This document shows, in pieces, positions 8,397-16,831 of a stretch of DNA of 64,000 bases. The position numbers and the translations under genes are program-made. Each line of letters starts with the position of its first letter. Position 1 is the stretch's first letter. This DNA comes from Tepidisphaeraceae bacterium (GTDB lineage Bacteria > Planctomycetota > Phycisphaerae > Tepidisphaerales > Tepidisphaeraceae), in contig DASYHQ010000026.1 of NCBI GenBank assembly GCA_035998445.1, forward strand, positions 124,001 to 188,000, written 5' to 3'. The notes under the pieces were generated by a model that was given only the letters and a program-made list of their open reading frames with translations, was not told where the DNA came from and did no database searches.

Positions 8397-9788
8397 ATGA
8401 GCGATTCATCCCCGAGCCAACCGCTGCCGACCGCGCTCGTCCAAGCGTACAAGGAGTTCTACGTCGGTCTGCGCATCCGGCAGGCGAAGATCTGCTTCCC
8501 GCTGGCGGTGTTTCTCGTGCCGGCGTGCGTGGGGCTGGACTACTTCGTCTACCCGGACCTGGCGTGGCCGTTCTTCAAGGTGCGGCTGCTCTGTTCGCTG
8601 GCGATGCTGCCGTTCCTGATCTCGTTGTTCAAGAGTTGGGGGCAGCGGAACGTCCGGTGGATCGACAGCATGCCGCTGATCCTGTCGGCGTTCTCGATCT
8701 CGTGGATGATCTACGCCACCGAGGGCGCGCACTCGCCCTACTACGCCGGCCTGAACATCGTGATGGCCGCGGCCATCCTGCTCGTGCCGTACACGTTGGC
8801 CGAAGCATTGGGCATCTGCGGGTTCGTCGTCAGCTCGTACGTGGCCGCGTGCACGCTGCACCACGTGGTGCCGATGACGGCGGGCGTCGAGGCGCCGCCG
8901 TTGAACGTCAGCATCGTCGTCAACAACTTCTACTTCCTGGTGATGACGGCAATGATCGCGATGACCTCCAACCACTTCAACGCCCGCCGGCGGTTCCAAG
9001 AGTTCCGGCTGCGCTACGAGTTGGACCAGAACAACGTCGAACTGGCGACCACCGTGCGCAAGCTGAAGGAGACCGAGGTCCAGCTGGTGCAGTCCGAAAA
9101 GATGAACGCGCTCGGCAAGCTGTCGGCCGGCCTGCTGCACGAGATCAACAACCCGCTGAACTTCACCTTCATGGCCTTGGAATGCGCCGAGCAAGAGGTC
9201 GGCGACAACGAGAGTCTGAAGGAGACGCTGACGGACATCGGCCAGGGCATGGGCCGCATTCGCAGCGTGATCGCCGACCTGCGCGCGTTCGCCTACCCAT
9301 CGAAGCTGACCGACGAGCACGAGTTCAGCCTGGAAGAGGCGTTGACGACCGCCGGCCGGCTGACCGCGCAGGAACTAAAGGACATCCCGATCGACGGCTC
9401 GGCGGTCGTCGGCGTAAACGCGCTGGGCGCCAAGACGCAGGTCATGCACGTCTTCATGAACCTGCTGATCAACGCCGCCCACGCTATTCGCGCCAAGGGC
9501 CCGCTGAACAACCCGCAGATCACCATCACCGCCACTGCGCGCAACGGGCGGCTGGCGGTGTCGGTGCGCGACAACGGCACGGGCGTGTCCAAGGCTGACA
9601 TGCCCCGCGTGTTCGAGCCGTTCTTCACGACGAAGCAGCCCGGCGAGGGCACCGGCCTCGGGTTGAGCATCTGCCAGACGATCATCGAGAACCACGGCGG
9701 ATCGATATCCGTCGCCAGCGAAGTGGGCCAGTGGACCGAGGTCACGTTCGACCTCGGCCTGGCCGCTGCACGGAAGGAAGCGGCATGA
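8397..9788 (+). CDS. Six-helix membrane sensor histidine kinase, PhcS/LqsS-like
   Basis: 463 residues from the ATG at 8397; an in-frame GTG at 8346 would add 17 residues. Six hydrophobic segments (about 25-195) form the membrane sensor, for example ICFPLAVFLVPACVGLDYFV and NFYFLVMTAMIAMT, without a large periplasmic domain. A short coiled coil (about 200-235) leads to the H-box GLLHEINNPLNF with His near 247, N-box NLLINAAHAI near 354, and G-boxes DNGTGV and GEGTGLGLSI. A multi-helix sensor domain fused directly to the kinase core is typical of receptors for hydrophobic autoinducers (CqsS, LqsS, PhcS). Its stop overlaps the next start as ATGA, so the two are translationally coupled. Confidence 0.85.
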   Translation: MSDSSPSQPLPTALVQAYKEFYVGLRIRQAKICFPLAVFLVPACVGLDYFVYPDLAWPFFKVRLLCSLAMLPFLISLFKSWGQRNVRWIDSMPLILSAFSISWMIYATEGAHSPYYAGLNIVMAAAILLVPYTLAEALGICGFVVSSYVAACTLHHVVPMTAGVEAPPLNVSIVVNNFYFLVMTAMIAMTSNHFNARRRFQEFRLRYELDQNNVELATTVRKLKETEVQLVQSEKMNALGKLSAGLLHEINNPLNFTFMALECAEQEVGDNESLKETLTDIGQGMGRIRSVIADLRAFAYPSKLTDEHEFSLEEALTTAGRLTAQELKDIPIDGSAVVGVNALGAKTQVMHVFMNLLINAAHAIRAKGPLNNPQITITATARNGRLAVSVRDNGTGVSKADMPRVFEPFFTTKQPGEGTGLGLSICQTIIENHGGSISVASEVGQWTEVTFDLGLAAARKEAA

Positions 9789-11002
9789 CCGAGACATCCA
9801 AATACGCCAAGTTCGCCGTGCTCTACGTCGACGACGAAGAGCAGGCCCTGAAGTACTTCCAGAAGGGCATCGGCCGCGACTTCCAGGCGCTGACCGCCAA
9901 CAGCGTCGAAGCCGCGCTGGCGATCCTCGAGCGCGACCACCACAAGATCGCCGTCGTGCTGAGCGACCAGCGCATGCCCCGGCAGTGCGGCACCGAACTG
10001 CTGAAGGAGGTCTGCACGCGCTGGCCGCACATCATGCGCATCCTCGTCACCGCATACTCCGAGCTCGACAGCGCGATCGAGGCCGTGAACGGTGGCGCGA
10101 TCTACAAGTACCTCACCAAGCCGGTCGAGTTCGCGAAGATGCGCGAGGTGCTCAAGAGCGCGCTCGACGTCTTCCTGGAGCGCGGCGAGCGCGACCAGCT
10201 GCTGCAGATCAAGATGAGCAGCCTGCGCCGTATGGTCGTCGAGGACCGCGTGCGCAGCCTGAACAACCTCACGTTCGGCCTCACGCATCACCTGCGCAAT
10301 TCCGTGACGGCCATGGGCTGCTTCCTGGAAGAGTTCGACCCGGCCAACACGGGTCCGGCGCCGATGTCGACACCCGAGAGCGCCGAGTGTGCCCGACAGC
10401 TCTGGGCGCTGGCCGTCGACGAGCGCGATCGGTTGATTCAGATGCTCGAGCAGTTCCAGCGTGCCGTGATCGACCCCACCTGCGCGTTCAACGATGAACT
10501 GCAGCCCGACAAGCTGCTGACCGAAACACTTGCCTCCACGCAACCCAACGTCGCGCCCGACCGCCTGGTCGTGAAGGCCGAGGCCGGACTTGGGACCCTG
10601 AAAGGCGACGCGGCGCGCATCACCGATCTGCTCAAGATCCTGGTGACCTACGTCGCGCAGCACGGCAACGCCGCGGGCAAGATCAACGTGACGCTGAGCG
10701 CCGCGGCGCCCCACCGTGGCGCACAGGCGGTTCAGATTCGCATTACCGGCGACGGGCCGGCCTGGACGGATCAGGATGTGGCGACGTTCTTCACGCCGTT
10801 CGCGTTCCCGAAGAACGACCCCTCGGAGCTCGGCCTTGGCCTGCTCAGCACCTTCTCGATCGCCCAGCAACATGGCGGCGATATCCTCGTCCACCGCAGC
10901 GCCCCGCTTGGGCCGGGCTTTGAAGTGCTGCTGCCAGTGAACCCTGCCGAGGTGAAGCGGGCAGACTTGGAACAGAACCTGCTGCAGACGATCTTCACTT
11001 GA
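9785..11002 (+). CDS. Response regulator with C-terminal kinase-like domain, PhcQ/PhcR-like
   Basis: 405 residues. The receiver domain (about 8-130) has VLYVDDEEQA, phospho-acceptor Asp in VVLSDQRMP (about 60), and Lys in YKYLTKPVEF. A linker carries LTFGLTHHLRNSVTAMGCFL near 165, a DHp-like helix in which the usual kinase H-box is replaced by HHLRNS. A reduced HATPase-like domain ends at GLGLLSTFSIAQQHGG. Receivers with this HHLRNS helix are what I associate with PhcQ/PhcR-type regulators. The start overlaps the kinase stop (ATGA), fixing it as the cognate partner. No DNA-binding domain is present, so output is probably through protein contacts. Its last 8 bp overlap the convergent gene. Confidence 0.82.
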   Translation: MTETSKYAKFAVLYVDDEEQALKYFQKGIGRDFQALTANSVEAALAILERDHHKIAVVLSDQRMPRQCGTELLKEVCTRWPHIMRILVTAYSELDSAIEAVNGGAIYKYLTKPVEFAKMREVLKSALDVFLERGERDQLLQIKMSSLRRMVVEDRVRSLNNLTFGLTHHLRNSVTAMGCFLEEFDPANTGPAPMSTPESAECARQLWALAVDERDRLIQMLEQFQRAVIDPTCAFNDELQPDKLLTETLASTQPNVAPDRLVVKAEAGLGTLKGDAARITDLLKILVTYVAQHGNAAGKINVTLSAAAPHRGAQAVQIRITGDGPAWTDQDVATFFTPFAFPKNDPSELGLGLLSTFSIAQQHGGDILVHRSAPLGPGFEVLLPVNPAEVKRADLEQNLLQTIFT

Positions 11003-11990
11003 TCGGCGGCGCAACACCCATGGCTGACTCGATCCGGCTGCGCCACGCGTCGGGATCGGCCGGTGCATCGGGTGCGGGCCCCAACTGCAGCAGCGTGAGC
11101 GTCTCACGCATTTGCGTCGACTCGCCCGGCCGCACGCTTTTCAGCGCGCCCATTTGCTCGGTCTCGGCCCATGGCGCCTTGGCGTCGCCCGATTGAAAGA
11201 ACGTGACGTTGGCGCCGTCTTCGGGATAGGCCGCGTTGGCGTCGAAGTCGACCTTGCTAACAAGCGCCCGATCGCCACGCGCGAAGGCGATCCACCCCGT
11301 GTCGTTGATCACCCCCACCTTCATCGCCGTGCCCGCCAGCGGCGCGGCCGCGTCGGCGGTCACAGCGTCGCGACCGTACTGCAGGCCGGGTTGCGGCAGC
11401 TTCGTCCACCACGAATAGACGAGCCGCCGACGGGCGCGCGGCTTTGTTCCAAAGGGGACGACCATCGTGCCATTACGCGCAAACGCGACCACGCTCCAGG
11501 GCGCCACGACGCGCGGCTCGTCACCGACGTTCTGCAAGGCGTAACCCAACGTCAGCTGTGGCCGCTCGCCCCCCGCCAGTTCAACCGCCACCTCGTATCG
11601 CAGGCCGGCTGCGGGCGCGAGGCGAACCGTGGCACCGCTGGCGGATCGCTTCAGCACCTCGGCCGGCTGCATGCCGACATCGAACGATGTCGGAACCTGG
11701 TCCGGCTCCATGAACGCCAGTCGCACCCCCTTCTGCGCGACGCTGGCGTCGGCCATCAGGGATGTCTCGCCGGTCTTCCGGAATGACAGGACGCGAAACT
11801 CCGGCTCAATGGCAACGAAGGCTTCTGTAGATTCAGCGTTGATCCAGAAACCGCGCGAGCCCTCGTGCTCAATCAATTCGGCGACGCGCGTCGTCGCGCC
11901 ACGGACGACCGGTTGCATGCCGAGCAATGCAACGATCAGCAGGATCAGCACACGCGTTACGCGATTTTCGATTAGCGTCATTCTCTGCAT
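10995..11990 (-). CDS. Secreted DUF4380-like protein
   Basis: 331 residues with an N-terminal signal/anchor (ITRVLIL-type hydrophobic run, then VVRGATTRVAELI). The body is beta-rich and resembles the mutarotase-like DUF4380 fold: a VLSFRKTGETSLMADASVAQ strand pair, LTLGYALQNVGDEPRVVAPW, and late segments NDTGWIAFARGD and AAYPEDGANVTFFQ. No catalytic residues can be assigned. Such proteins often lie beside glycoside hydrolases, as here (next gene upstream on the same strand is a large secreted barrel protein), so carbohydrate handling is a reasonable guess. The family name is from memory of sequence style, not a search. Its 3' end overlaps the convergent regulator gene by 8 bp. Confidence 0.6.
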   Translation of the reverse strand: MQRMTLIENRVTRVLILLIVALLGMQPVVRGATTRVAELIEHEGSRGFWINAESTEAFVAIEPEFRVLSFRKTGETSLMADASVAQKGVRLAFMEPDQVPTSFDVGMQPAEVLKRSASGATVRLAPAAGLRYEVAVELAGGERPQLTLGYALQNVGDEPRVVAPWSVVAFARNGTMVVPFGTKPRARRRLVYSWWTKLPQPGLQYGRDAVTADAAAPLAGTAMKVGVINDTGWIAFARGDRALVSKVDFDANAAYPEDGANVTFFQSGDAKAPWAETEQMGALKSVRPGESTQMRETLTLLQLGPAPDAPADPDAWRSRIESAMGVAPPIK

Positions 11991-12041
11991 CGTGTGGGCT
12001 CGGTTGATGGTGATTAGTGGGTTTCGAGAAGATCGTATGTG

Positions 12042-12075
12042 AAAAGACCTTGCCGCTGAAGCGGCAAGGTCTTTT
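12042..12075 (-). terminator. Strong terminator hairpin, T-run on both strands
   Basis: AAAAGACCTTGCCGCT, loop GAA, then GCGGCAAGGTCTTTT. It lies 31 bp after the stop of the minus-strand gene ending at 12106 and before the start region of the DUF4380-like gene, so each minus-strand gene has its own transcript. Confidence 0.88.
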
Positions 12076-12105
12076 CTATCGGTGATGTTGGCCGAAAAGC
12101 CGGTG

Positions 12106-14352
12106 TTACCGAATGTGGATCGACCGCAGTTCAGCGGCGTCCATCGACAGCTTCAGTTGACCGCCTTCGGCCTGCAACGCCTTGCCCGTCGCGGCATCGG
12201 TCACCTGACCGTTGCCACCGGCGGGCAGCTTCACCACGACCTCGGCCTTCGGGGCCATGCCCGTGTTAGCGATCGCCAGCCAAGTGCCCTGCCCTTCCGT
12301 GCGAATCGAACGGACGACGACCTCGTCGTCGCTCGTCGCGTCGTTCAGCACCTCGCTCGGCAGTGCCGGCAGCGAGAGGTACGCCTGGTTGAACCGCCGG
12401 GCGTAGTGCGGGAAGCCACGGTTGAACTGGTGGCCAGCCAGGTATCCGATGTAAATCGGATCGCCGTTGGCGACGGCCGTCACCTCGGCGTGCATCATGT
12501 GGGCGCCGGTGCGCTCGACGTCCATCACGAAGTACCCGATCGATTCCTCCATCTCGTTCTCGTTCAGGCAGAAGTGCCGCACCATGCCCAGCCCCGCCTT
12601 CGAGCGGTACGCGTCAAGCGTCTCCGGCGAGCTCACGGTGTACATGCGGTTGAACGGGTAGCTGAGGACGACGCCTTCGGTCTCCTTGTAGTTGGCCGGA
12701 TCGGCGCTGGGGACCGAGTGTTCCCACTCCCACTTGCCCCACGTGCCGTGCGGCGCCAGCAGCGCCTTCAGGTAGCGGTTCTCCTCCAGCACCGTGTTGA
12801 ACGCGACCGGGTTGATCTCCAGGCTCTTCGCGCTGGCCAGCTGTTGCCACGCGGCCACGTCGTCGGTGACGACGGTGTTGCCACCGATGCCAACGCCGGG
12901 CTCGCTGGCGTCAGCGGTGAACAGGATCATCGCATCCTCGTTGCCAGCTTGGCGCAGATGGTCGCGCAGCGCGACGAGGAACTTCTGCCGCTGGTCGTTC
13001 CACCAGCCGATGTACTGCTCGTACATCTCGCCGCGCTGCCGCAGTTGCTCGCGCGACACCGACTTGCCGTTCATCACGTCAGTCGAGAACTTCTTCAGTG
13101 CCGAATCGGAGAAGCTGACCGGCATGTGGCTGGGCCGCGGGCGGATCCACGCGCCGGTGAAGGGCATGACGTCCTTCCAGCGGTTGATCGTGAGGTCGAG
13201 CACCTTCTTGGCATCTTCCAGAATTTCCGGCTCGGTCACGTCGGCGTAGGCCTTCTCGCTCCAGGTGATGTGCGTGTAGGCCTCCTCGTCGCTCAGCGGG
13301 CGGGCGAACTTCCTGGTGCCCGGGCTGTTGCCCCCGACGCTGCCGGCGTACTCGTAGTACGGCAGGACGGTGAAGTCGTAGCCGCCGTCCTTCAGCATCT
13401 TCAGCACGTTCTCCCAGCGCTTGGGCGTCTTGCTGGCGTTCATCCAGTTTGGCCCGCCGGGCGTGGTGTCCCAGCCCTGGTTGTGCCCGAATTCGAGCAT
13501 GTCGATCGTATAGGTGTTCATGCCGAGGAACTGCATGAGGTTGGCCTTGGCGGCGTACCAGTCGACGTCGTTCTTGAAGCCCGGATCGTCACCGTTCACG
13601 ATGCCGTCGCTCATCTCCTCCCGCCAGAACAGGTGCCGCCGGGGCAGATCGCCGGGCGGGTAGTTGATCGACAGCTTCAGCTTGCTCGGGTCGACGACCT
13701 CGTACAGCGCGATGCGCGAGAACGCCGCCCCTTCCGACATCGGCGCGTTCTTTGCCTTCCATTGCGAGATGATCACCGGCACACCGTCGGCCGGCGTCAC
13801 GTCGCGCTTGATCGGTTGGTCGCGCGGGACCTTCAGGCTGAACGATTTGTCCTGCAGGTAGAACAACATTTGAAACTGCTCGTGCTTGCCCGACAGCGGG
13901 TACTGGAGCGATTCGGGGTTCGAGTGCACGTACCGCCCGCGCAACACGTCGCCGACGGTGGAACCGGTGTACAGGCCGCGCGAGGTCTCCGAGGCGCGGT
14001 TGTGGACGAACATCGTGCGCGGCGCGTCCTCCGGATACTCGACCTGCAGCACGTACGCGCCGTTGGCCTTCAGCCCCATGCCCTTGCCAAGGCGGTAGGT
14101 CACGTAGACGCCGACGTCGTTGGTGTTGGGGATGACGCGCGTGGGCTTGCCCAGCACGTCGCGCACCTCGCTGACGCCCTGCTTCGATTCGGTGAACGCG
14201 TGCGTGTCCTGTTCCTGCCCGACGACCACCTCATCGATGAGACGAAGTTCGCCGAACATCTCGCGTGAGGCGTCGGCCTGTTGCGCGCGGCTGACACCAC
14301 CGGTGGAGACCACGACCAGGACCGCCAGGAGACGCAGGTACGGTTTCGACAT
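12106..14352 (-). CDS. Large secreted protein, probable glycoside-hydrolase-like barrel, family not recognised
   Basis: 748 residues from the ATG at 14352, which has AAAGG 8 bp upstream (an earlier ATG at 14367 lacks one). Signal peptide MSKPYLRLLAVLVVVSTGGV then VSRAQQ. Residues ~30-230 are beta-rich, with GVYVTYRLGKGMGLKANGAY. The middle (~260-640) looks like a TIM barrel: LMQFLGMNTYTIDMLEFGHN, FTVLPYYEYAGSVGG, FTGAWIRPRPSHMP, DAMILFTADASEPGVG, and HFCLNENEMEE near 600 as a candidate acidic site. A C-terminal beta-sandwich (WLAIANTGMAPKAEVVVKLP) ends at RSIHIR. I cannot name a CAZy family. Divergent from the LacI regulator gene, which may control it. Confidence 0.75.
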   Translation of the reverse strand: MSKPYLRLLAVLVVVSTGGVSRAQQADASREMFGELRLIDEVVVGQEQDTHAFTESKQGVSEVRDVLGKPTRVIPNTNDVGVYVTYRLGKGMGLKANGAYVLQVEYPEDAPRTMFVHNRASETSRGLYTGSTVGDVLRGRYVHSNPESLQYPLSGKHEQFQMLFYLQDKSFSLKVPRDQPIKRDVTPADGVPVIISQWKAKNAPMSEGAAFSRIALYEVVDPSKLKLSINYPPGDLPRRHLFWREEMSDGIVNGDDPGFKNDVDWYAAKANLMQFLGMNTYTIDMLEFGHNQGWDTTPGGPNWMNASKTPKRWENVLKMLKDGGYDFTVLPYYEYAGSVGGNSPGTRKFARPLSDEEAYTHITWSEKAYADVTEPEILEDAKKVLDLTINRWKDVMPFTGAWIRPRPSHMPVSFSDSALKKFSTDVMNGKSVSREQLRQRGEMYEQYIGWWNDQRQKFLVALRDHLRQAGNEDAMILFTADASEPGVGIGGNTVVTDDVAAWQQLASAKSLEINPVAFNTVLEENRYLKALLAPHGTWGKWEWEHSVPSADPANYKETEGVVLSYPFNRMYTVSSPETLDAYRSKAGLGMVRHFCLNENEMEESIGYFVMDVERTGAHMMHAEVTAVANGDPIYIGYLAGHQFNRGFPHYARRFNQAYLSLPALPSEVLNDATSDDEVVVRSIRTEGQGTWLAIANTGMAPKAEVVVKLPAGGNGQVTDAATGKALQAEGGQLKLSMDAAELRSIHIR

Positions 14353-14749
14353 AAGTTGACCTTTCATTGAAGTGTAGGGCAGCGCGTTGCTGACAAGCGA
14401 CGTTAGCCGTGCCGATCATGCCCGTGAACGGCTGGCAGAAACCTCGAATTGTCCCACGAAGTGGACCGCAACCCGCGGCCTCGCGGATGGCTATAAAAGC
14501 GTCACCCATTACCACGTACCGGGGACACGTTTGCAGCCGATCCTAAGGGAAGTCCCTGATGCAGTGCAACAGTTTCGTCACATTCTAAACAGGAAGCTGC
14601 TTGTACCGTGCATACCACGCGTCGGCTAAGCCGTTGCAGAAAAAATTTGGCCGCCGATTGGCCTGATTGGAAAACGTGGGGTATTATCTGCAACAGTTGC
14701 GTCATGTTGGGCCACCACCACTTCTCTGGCCCGGACGCGCAGCTTTTGT
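14353..14749. promoter_or_regulatory. Divergent control region with repeated operator-like 20-mers
   Basis: Two near-identical 20-mers lie at 14565-14584 and 14689-14708 (TGCAACAGTT, T or G, CGTCA, then CATT or TGTT; 17 of 20 match). The second contains the odd palindrome GCAACAGTTGC and sits just after a promoter-like pair TTGGCC (14658-14663), 18 bp, TATTAT (14682-14687), upstream of the LacI-type gene. A separate small palindrome AGGGA-AG-TCCCT is at 14546-14557. Plausible sites for autoregulation and for control of the divergent secreted protein; assignment is inference. Confidence 0.45.
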
Positions 14750-15817
14750 ATGCAAAACAAACGGACCCAATCGATCTACGAATTGGCCACCAAAACGGGT
14801 GTGTCAGCCAGCACGGTCAGCCGGGTGTTGAACAACCACAACGGCATCGCGCTCGCCACCCGCAGGCGGGTGCTGGACCAGGCCCGTGACGCAGGCCTGC
14901 GCCCGCGTGGCAAGTCTCGGCCGATAACGATTGGCGTCGTCGTCGACCGTCACCAGTACGCAACCGCCAGCGCGTTTGTGCCAAACCTGCTCAGCCACGT
15001 CATCCAGGCACTGTCGCACCACGACGTGGCCGTGGAACTTTGCACGGAACACAATCTCTGTCGGCTGAATGATCGATTGATCGACGGTGTGCTGGCCATG
15101 GCGTGGGACGACGTGACGGTACAACGTTTGCATCAGCTAGGTGATGTGCCGGTCGTCCTGCTGAACCGCGTGGACGTCCCTGAGTTTTCAGCCGTCGCGA
15201 CCGACCACCGCATGGATGGTCAGATGGCCGTCGAATACCTCGTGGGTCGCGGGCATCGCCGGATCGCGCTGATCTGTGAAGAGCAGCACAACTGGGGTTC
15301 GCTGGAGCGTGTCGAGGGCTTCCGCGAGCAGGCCCAGCGATCTGAAATCGATCTCGACAGCAGCCTGATCGCGTTTACCGAGCACCAGCCGATGTACGGC
15401 CTGCTGCAGCGCGTTTTAGCCAGCGAACCGACCGCAATTTTCATTGCGAACGAGAACCTGGGCCTCGAGGCTTCGTATATCTTAAGAGACGTCCTTGGTG
15501 TGCGTGTGCCCGATCGGGTTTCACTGCTAGGAATGGAATCTAGCCAGGTCTCGCAGTTCCTGTCTCCCCCAATGACGACCCTCGCCCAGCCGCTGGATCA
15601 GTTGGCGAAAGCGTCGCTGGACCTGCTGCTGCGGCAGATCGAAGAAGGCGACCGCACCCCGTCGCGGCTCATCCTTCGCAATCAGATCATCGAACGCGAA
15701 TCGGTCATTACGTTACCGTCCGCAACGCCCGAACAAACAAGCCCCGCCGCCGATGCAGCGAGGGCCCCGATCGTCCCGAGTTTTCCGTCAACCATTTCAG
15801 GCCATCTCTCTCTATAG
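14750..15817 (+). CDS. LacI-family transcriptional regulator
   Basis: 355 residues. The helix-turn-helix and hinge region is at the N-terminus: SIYELATKTGVSASTVSRVL, then NNHNGIALATRRRVLDQA. This is the LacI pattern, with TVSRVLN as the recognition helix, although the hinge AGLRPRG is less canonical than YxPN. The periplasmic-binding-like effector domain (about 60-320) includes ITIGVVVDRHQYATA, DGVLAMAW, VVLLNRVD, VATDHRMDGQMAVEYLVGRG and HRRIALI. A Pro/Ala-rich tail follows. Likely senses a sugar and represses nearby carbohydrate genes. Eight bases separate its stop from the prepilin-like gene, so it probably heads the 14.7-18.8 kb transcript. Confidence 0.9.
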   Translation: MQNKRTQSIYELATKTGVSASTVSRVLNNHNGIALATRRRVLDQARDAGLRPRGKSRPITIGVVVDRHQYATASAFVPNLLSHVIQALSHHDVAVELCTEHNLCRLNDRLIDGVLAMAWDDVTVQRLHQLGDVPVVLLNRVDVPEFSAVATDHRMDGQMAVEYLVGRGHRRIALICEEQHNWGSLERVEGFREQAQRSEIDLDSSLIAFTEHQPMYGLLQRVLASEPTAIFIANENLGLEASYILRDVLGVRVPDRVSLLGMESSQVSQFLSPPMTTLAQPLDQLAKASLDLLLRQIEEGDRTPSRLILRNQIIERESVITLPSATPEQTSPAADAARAPIVPSFPSTISGHLSL

Positions 15818-15825
15818 GAGCACGT

Positions 15826-16710
15826 ATGTCGCACGCTCAAACCCTGTCGGTCGAGGCTCGCTCGCCGAACAAGTATCGTGGCCGTCGTTCGGCCTTTACG
15901 CTCGTGGAACTGCTGGTCGTCATCGGCATCATCGCGCTGCTGATCAGCATCCTGTTGCCCTCGCTGAACAAGGCAAGGCAGCAGGCGAATCTTGTCGACT
16001 GCTCTGCGCGTCTACGTCAGATGGGCCAGGCCATTCACCTGTATGCCTCGCAGCATAAGGGTTACCTACCTCCGACCAATGCACATTCGGATTCATTCGT
16101 AGCAGGTTCGGCAGCGGTGAAAATCAGCGATCAGTTGGGCACTAAGAATTCCGGTTTCAATAACTTTAGTCCGGTGATGAAAGACCTAGATGTTGACGTC
16201 CCGACATCGTGGTGGCCGAAAGGTCGAGTCGACTACAGCTTCAATGAAGGACTCTTCGTCAACACGGAAATGGAAGATACGTGGTTGCCCGGTCCAACCC
16301 CAAAGCCCAAGTTTCGTGCTCGACCGATGTCTCGCGTAAGGAACTCGCAGGAAGTTGCAGCGGCGTGGGACGCGTTGGGCTTCTCGGGCTGGGATTATGT
16401 TGCCGACATGAACACCTCCGAAGGCATTTGGGATCAGCCGACCGGAGGCGGTGCAATTAAGTACGGCACTCGGTTGTTCGATTCATCTCCGTCAAGCTAT
16501 TACCCCGATTACAACCGCGTAATTCCGCAGCTGCGGTACCCGCTCTCAACGTCCGGATATGGGTACTACCGTGGTCACCCCGACTTCCGACACATTCGTG
16601 GAAGTGGGAAACCTGGCACGACCGCGAATGTCCTCTTTCTAGATGGGCACGTCGAAGGCCGTAAGGTAGGCGAACTGAAGGTGAAGGATTTCTGCTTCCC
16701 GTGGCGCTAG
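15826..16710 (+). CDS. Prepilin-type secreted protein, planctomycetal H-x-DG type
   Basis: 294 residues with TATAGGAG 5-6 bp before the ATG. After a basic leader of about 24 residues comes the type IV prepilin cleavage/methylation motif FTLVELLVVIGIIALLISIL, then the usual planctomycete continuation LLPSLNKARQQANLVDCSAR. The globular part has mixed polar sequence. The C-terminal end NVLFLDGHVEGRK is the hallmark of the very numerous planctomycete pseudopilin-like proteins (DUF1559 group and relatives). It would be processed by a prepilin peptidase and held at the inner membrane or in a pseudopilus. Its setting between a LacI regulator and a glycosidase suggests a role in glycan contact or uptake, which is inference. 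Confidence 0.88.
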   Translation: MSHAQTLSVEARSPNKYRGRRSAFTLVELLVVIGIIALLISILLPSLNKARQQANLVDCSARLRQMGQAIHLYASQHKGYLPPTNAHSDSFVAGSAAVKISDQLGTKNSGFNNFSPVMKDLDVDVPTSWWPKGRVDYSFNEGLFVNTEMEDTWLPGPTPKPKFRARPMSRVRNSQEVAAAWDALGFSGWDYVADMNTSEGIWDQPTGGGAIKYGTRLFDSSPSSYYPDYNRVIPQLRYPLSTSGYGYYRGHPDFRHIRGSGKPGTTANVLFLDGHVEGRKVGELKVKDFCFPWR

Positions 16711-16746
16711 TGCGAAACGCCGAAGCGAATACATCAGTGTCCATAG

Positions 16747-16781
16747 GCGTGGCAGTCTCCCGAGTGTGGAGCCTGCCACGC
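16747..16781 (+). terminator. Intergenic hairpin without T-run
   Basis: GCGTGGCAG pairs with CTGCCACGC, extended inward by CTCC/GGAG. It lies between the prepilin-like gene and the anchored-protein gene. With no T-run it may be a processing or stability hairpin that sets relative expression rather than a full terminator. Confidence 0.45.
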
Positions 16782-16831
16782 TCACATTCCGGGTTGTTCA
16801 TCACCCACTACTTGAGCCAAGGAGAGCAACA

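Noticed and set aside
9293-11107. 604-residue minus-strand open frame opposite the response regulator
   Set aside because: The plus strand encodes clear receiver motifs there; the antisense translation has no domain logic.
12082-14268. 728-residue plus-strand open frame opposite the secreted barrel protein
   Set aside because: His/Arg/Val/Leu-rich composition typical of an antisense frame in GC-rich DNA; the minus-strand reading has a signal peptide, start signal and terminator.
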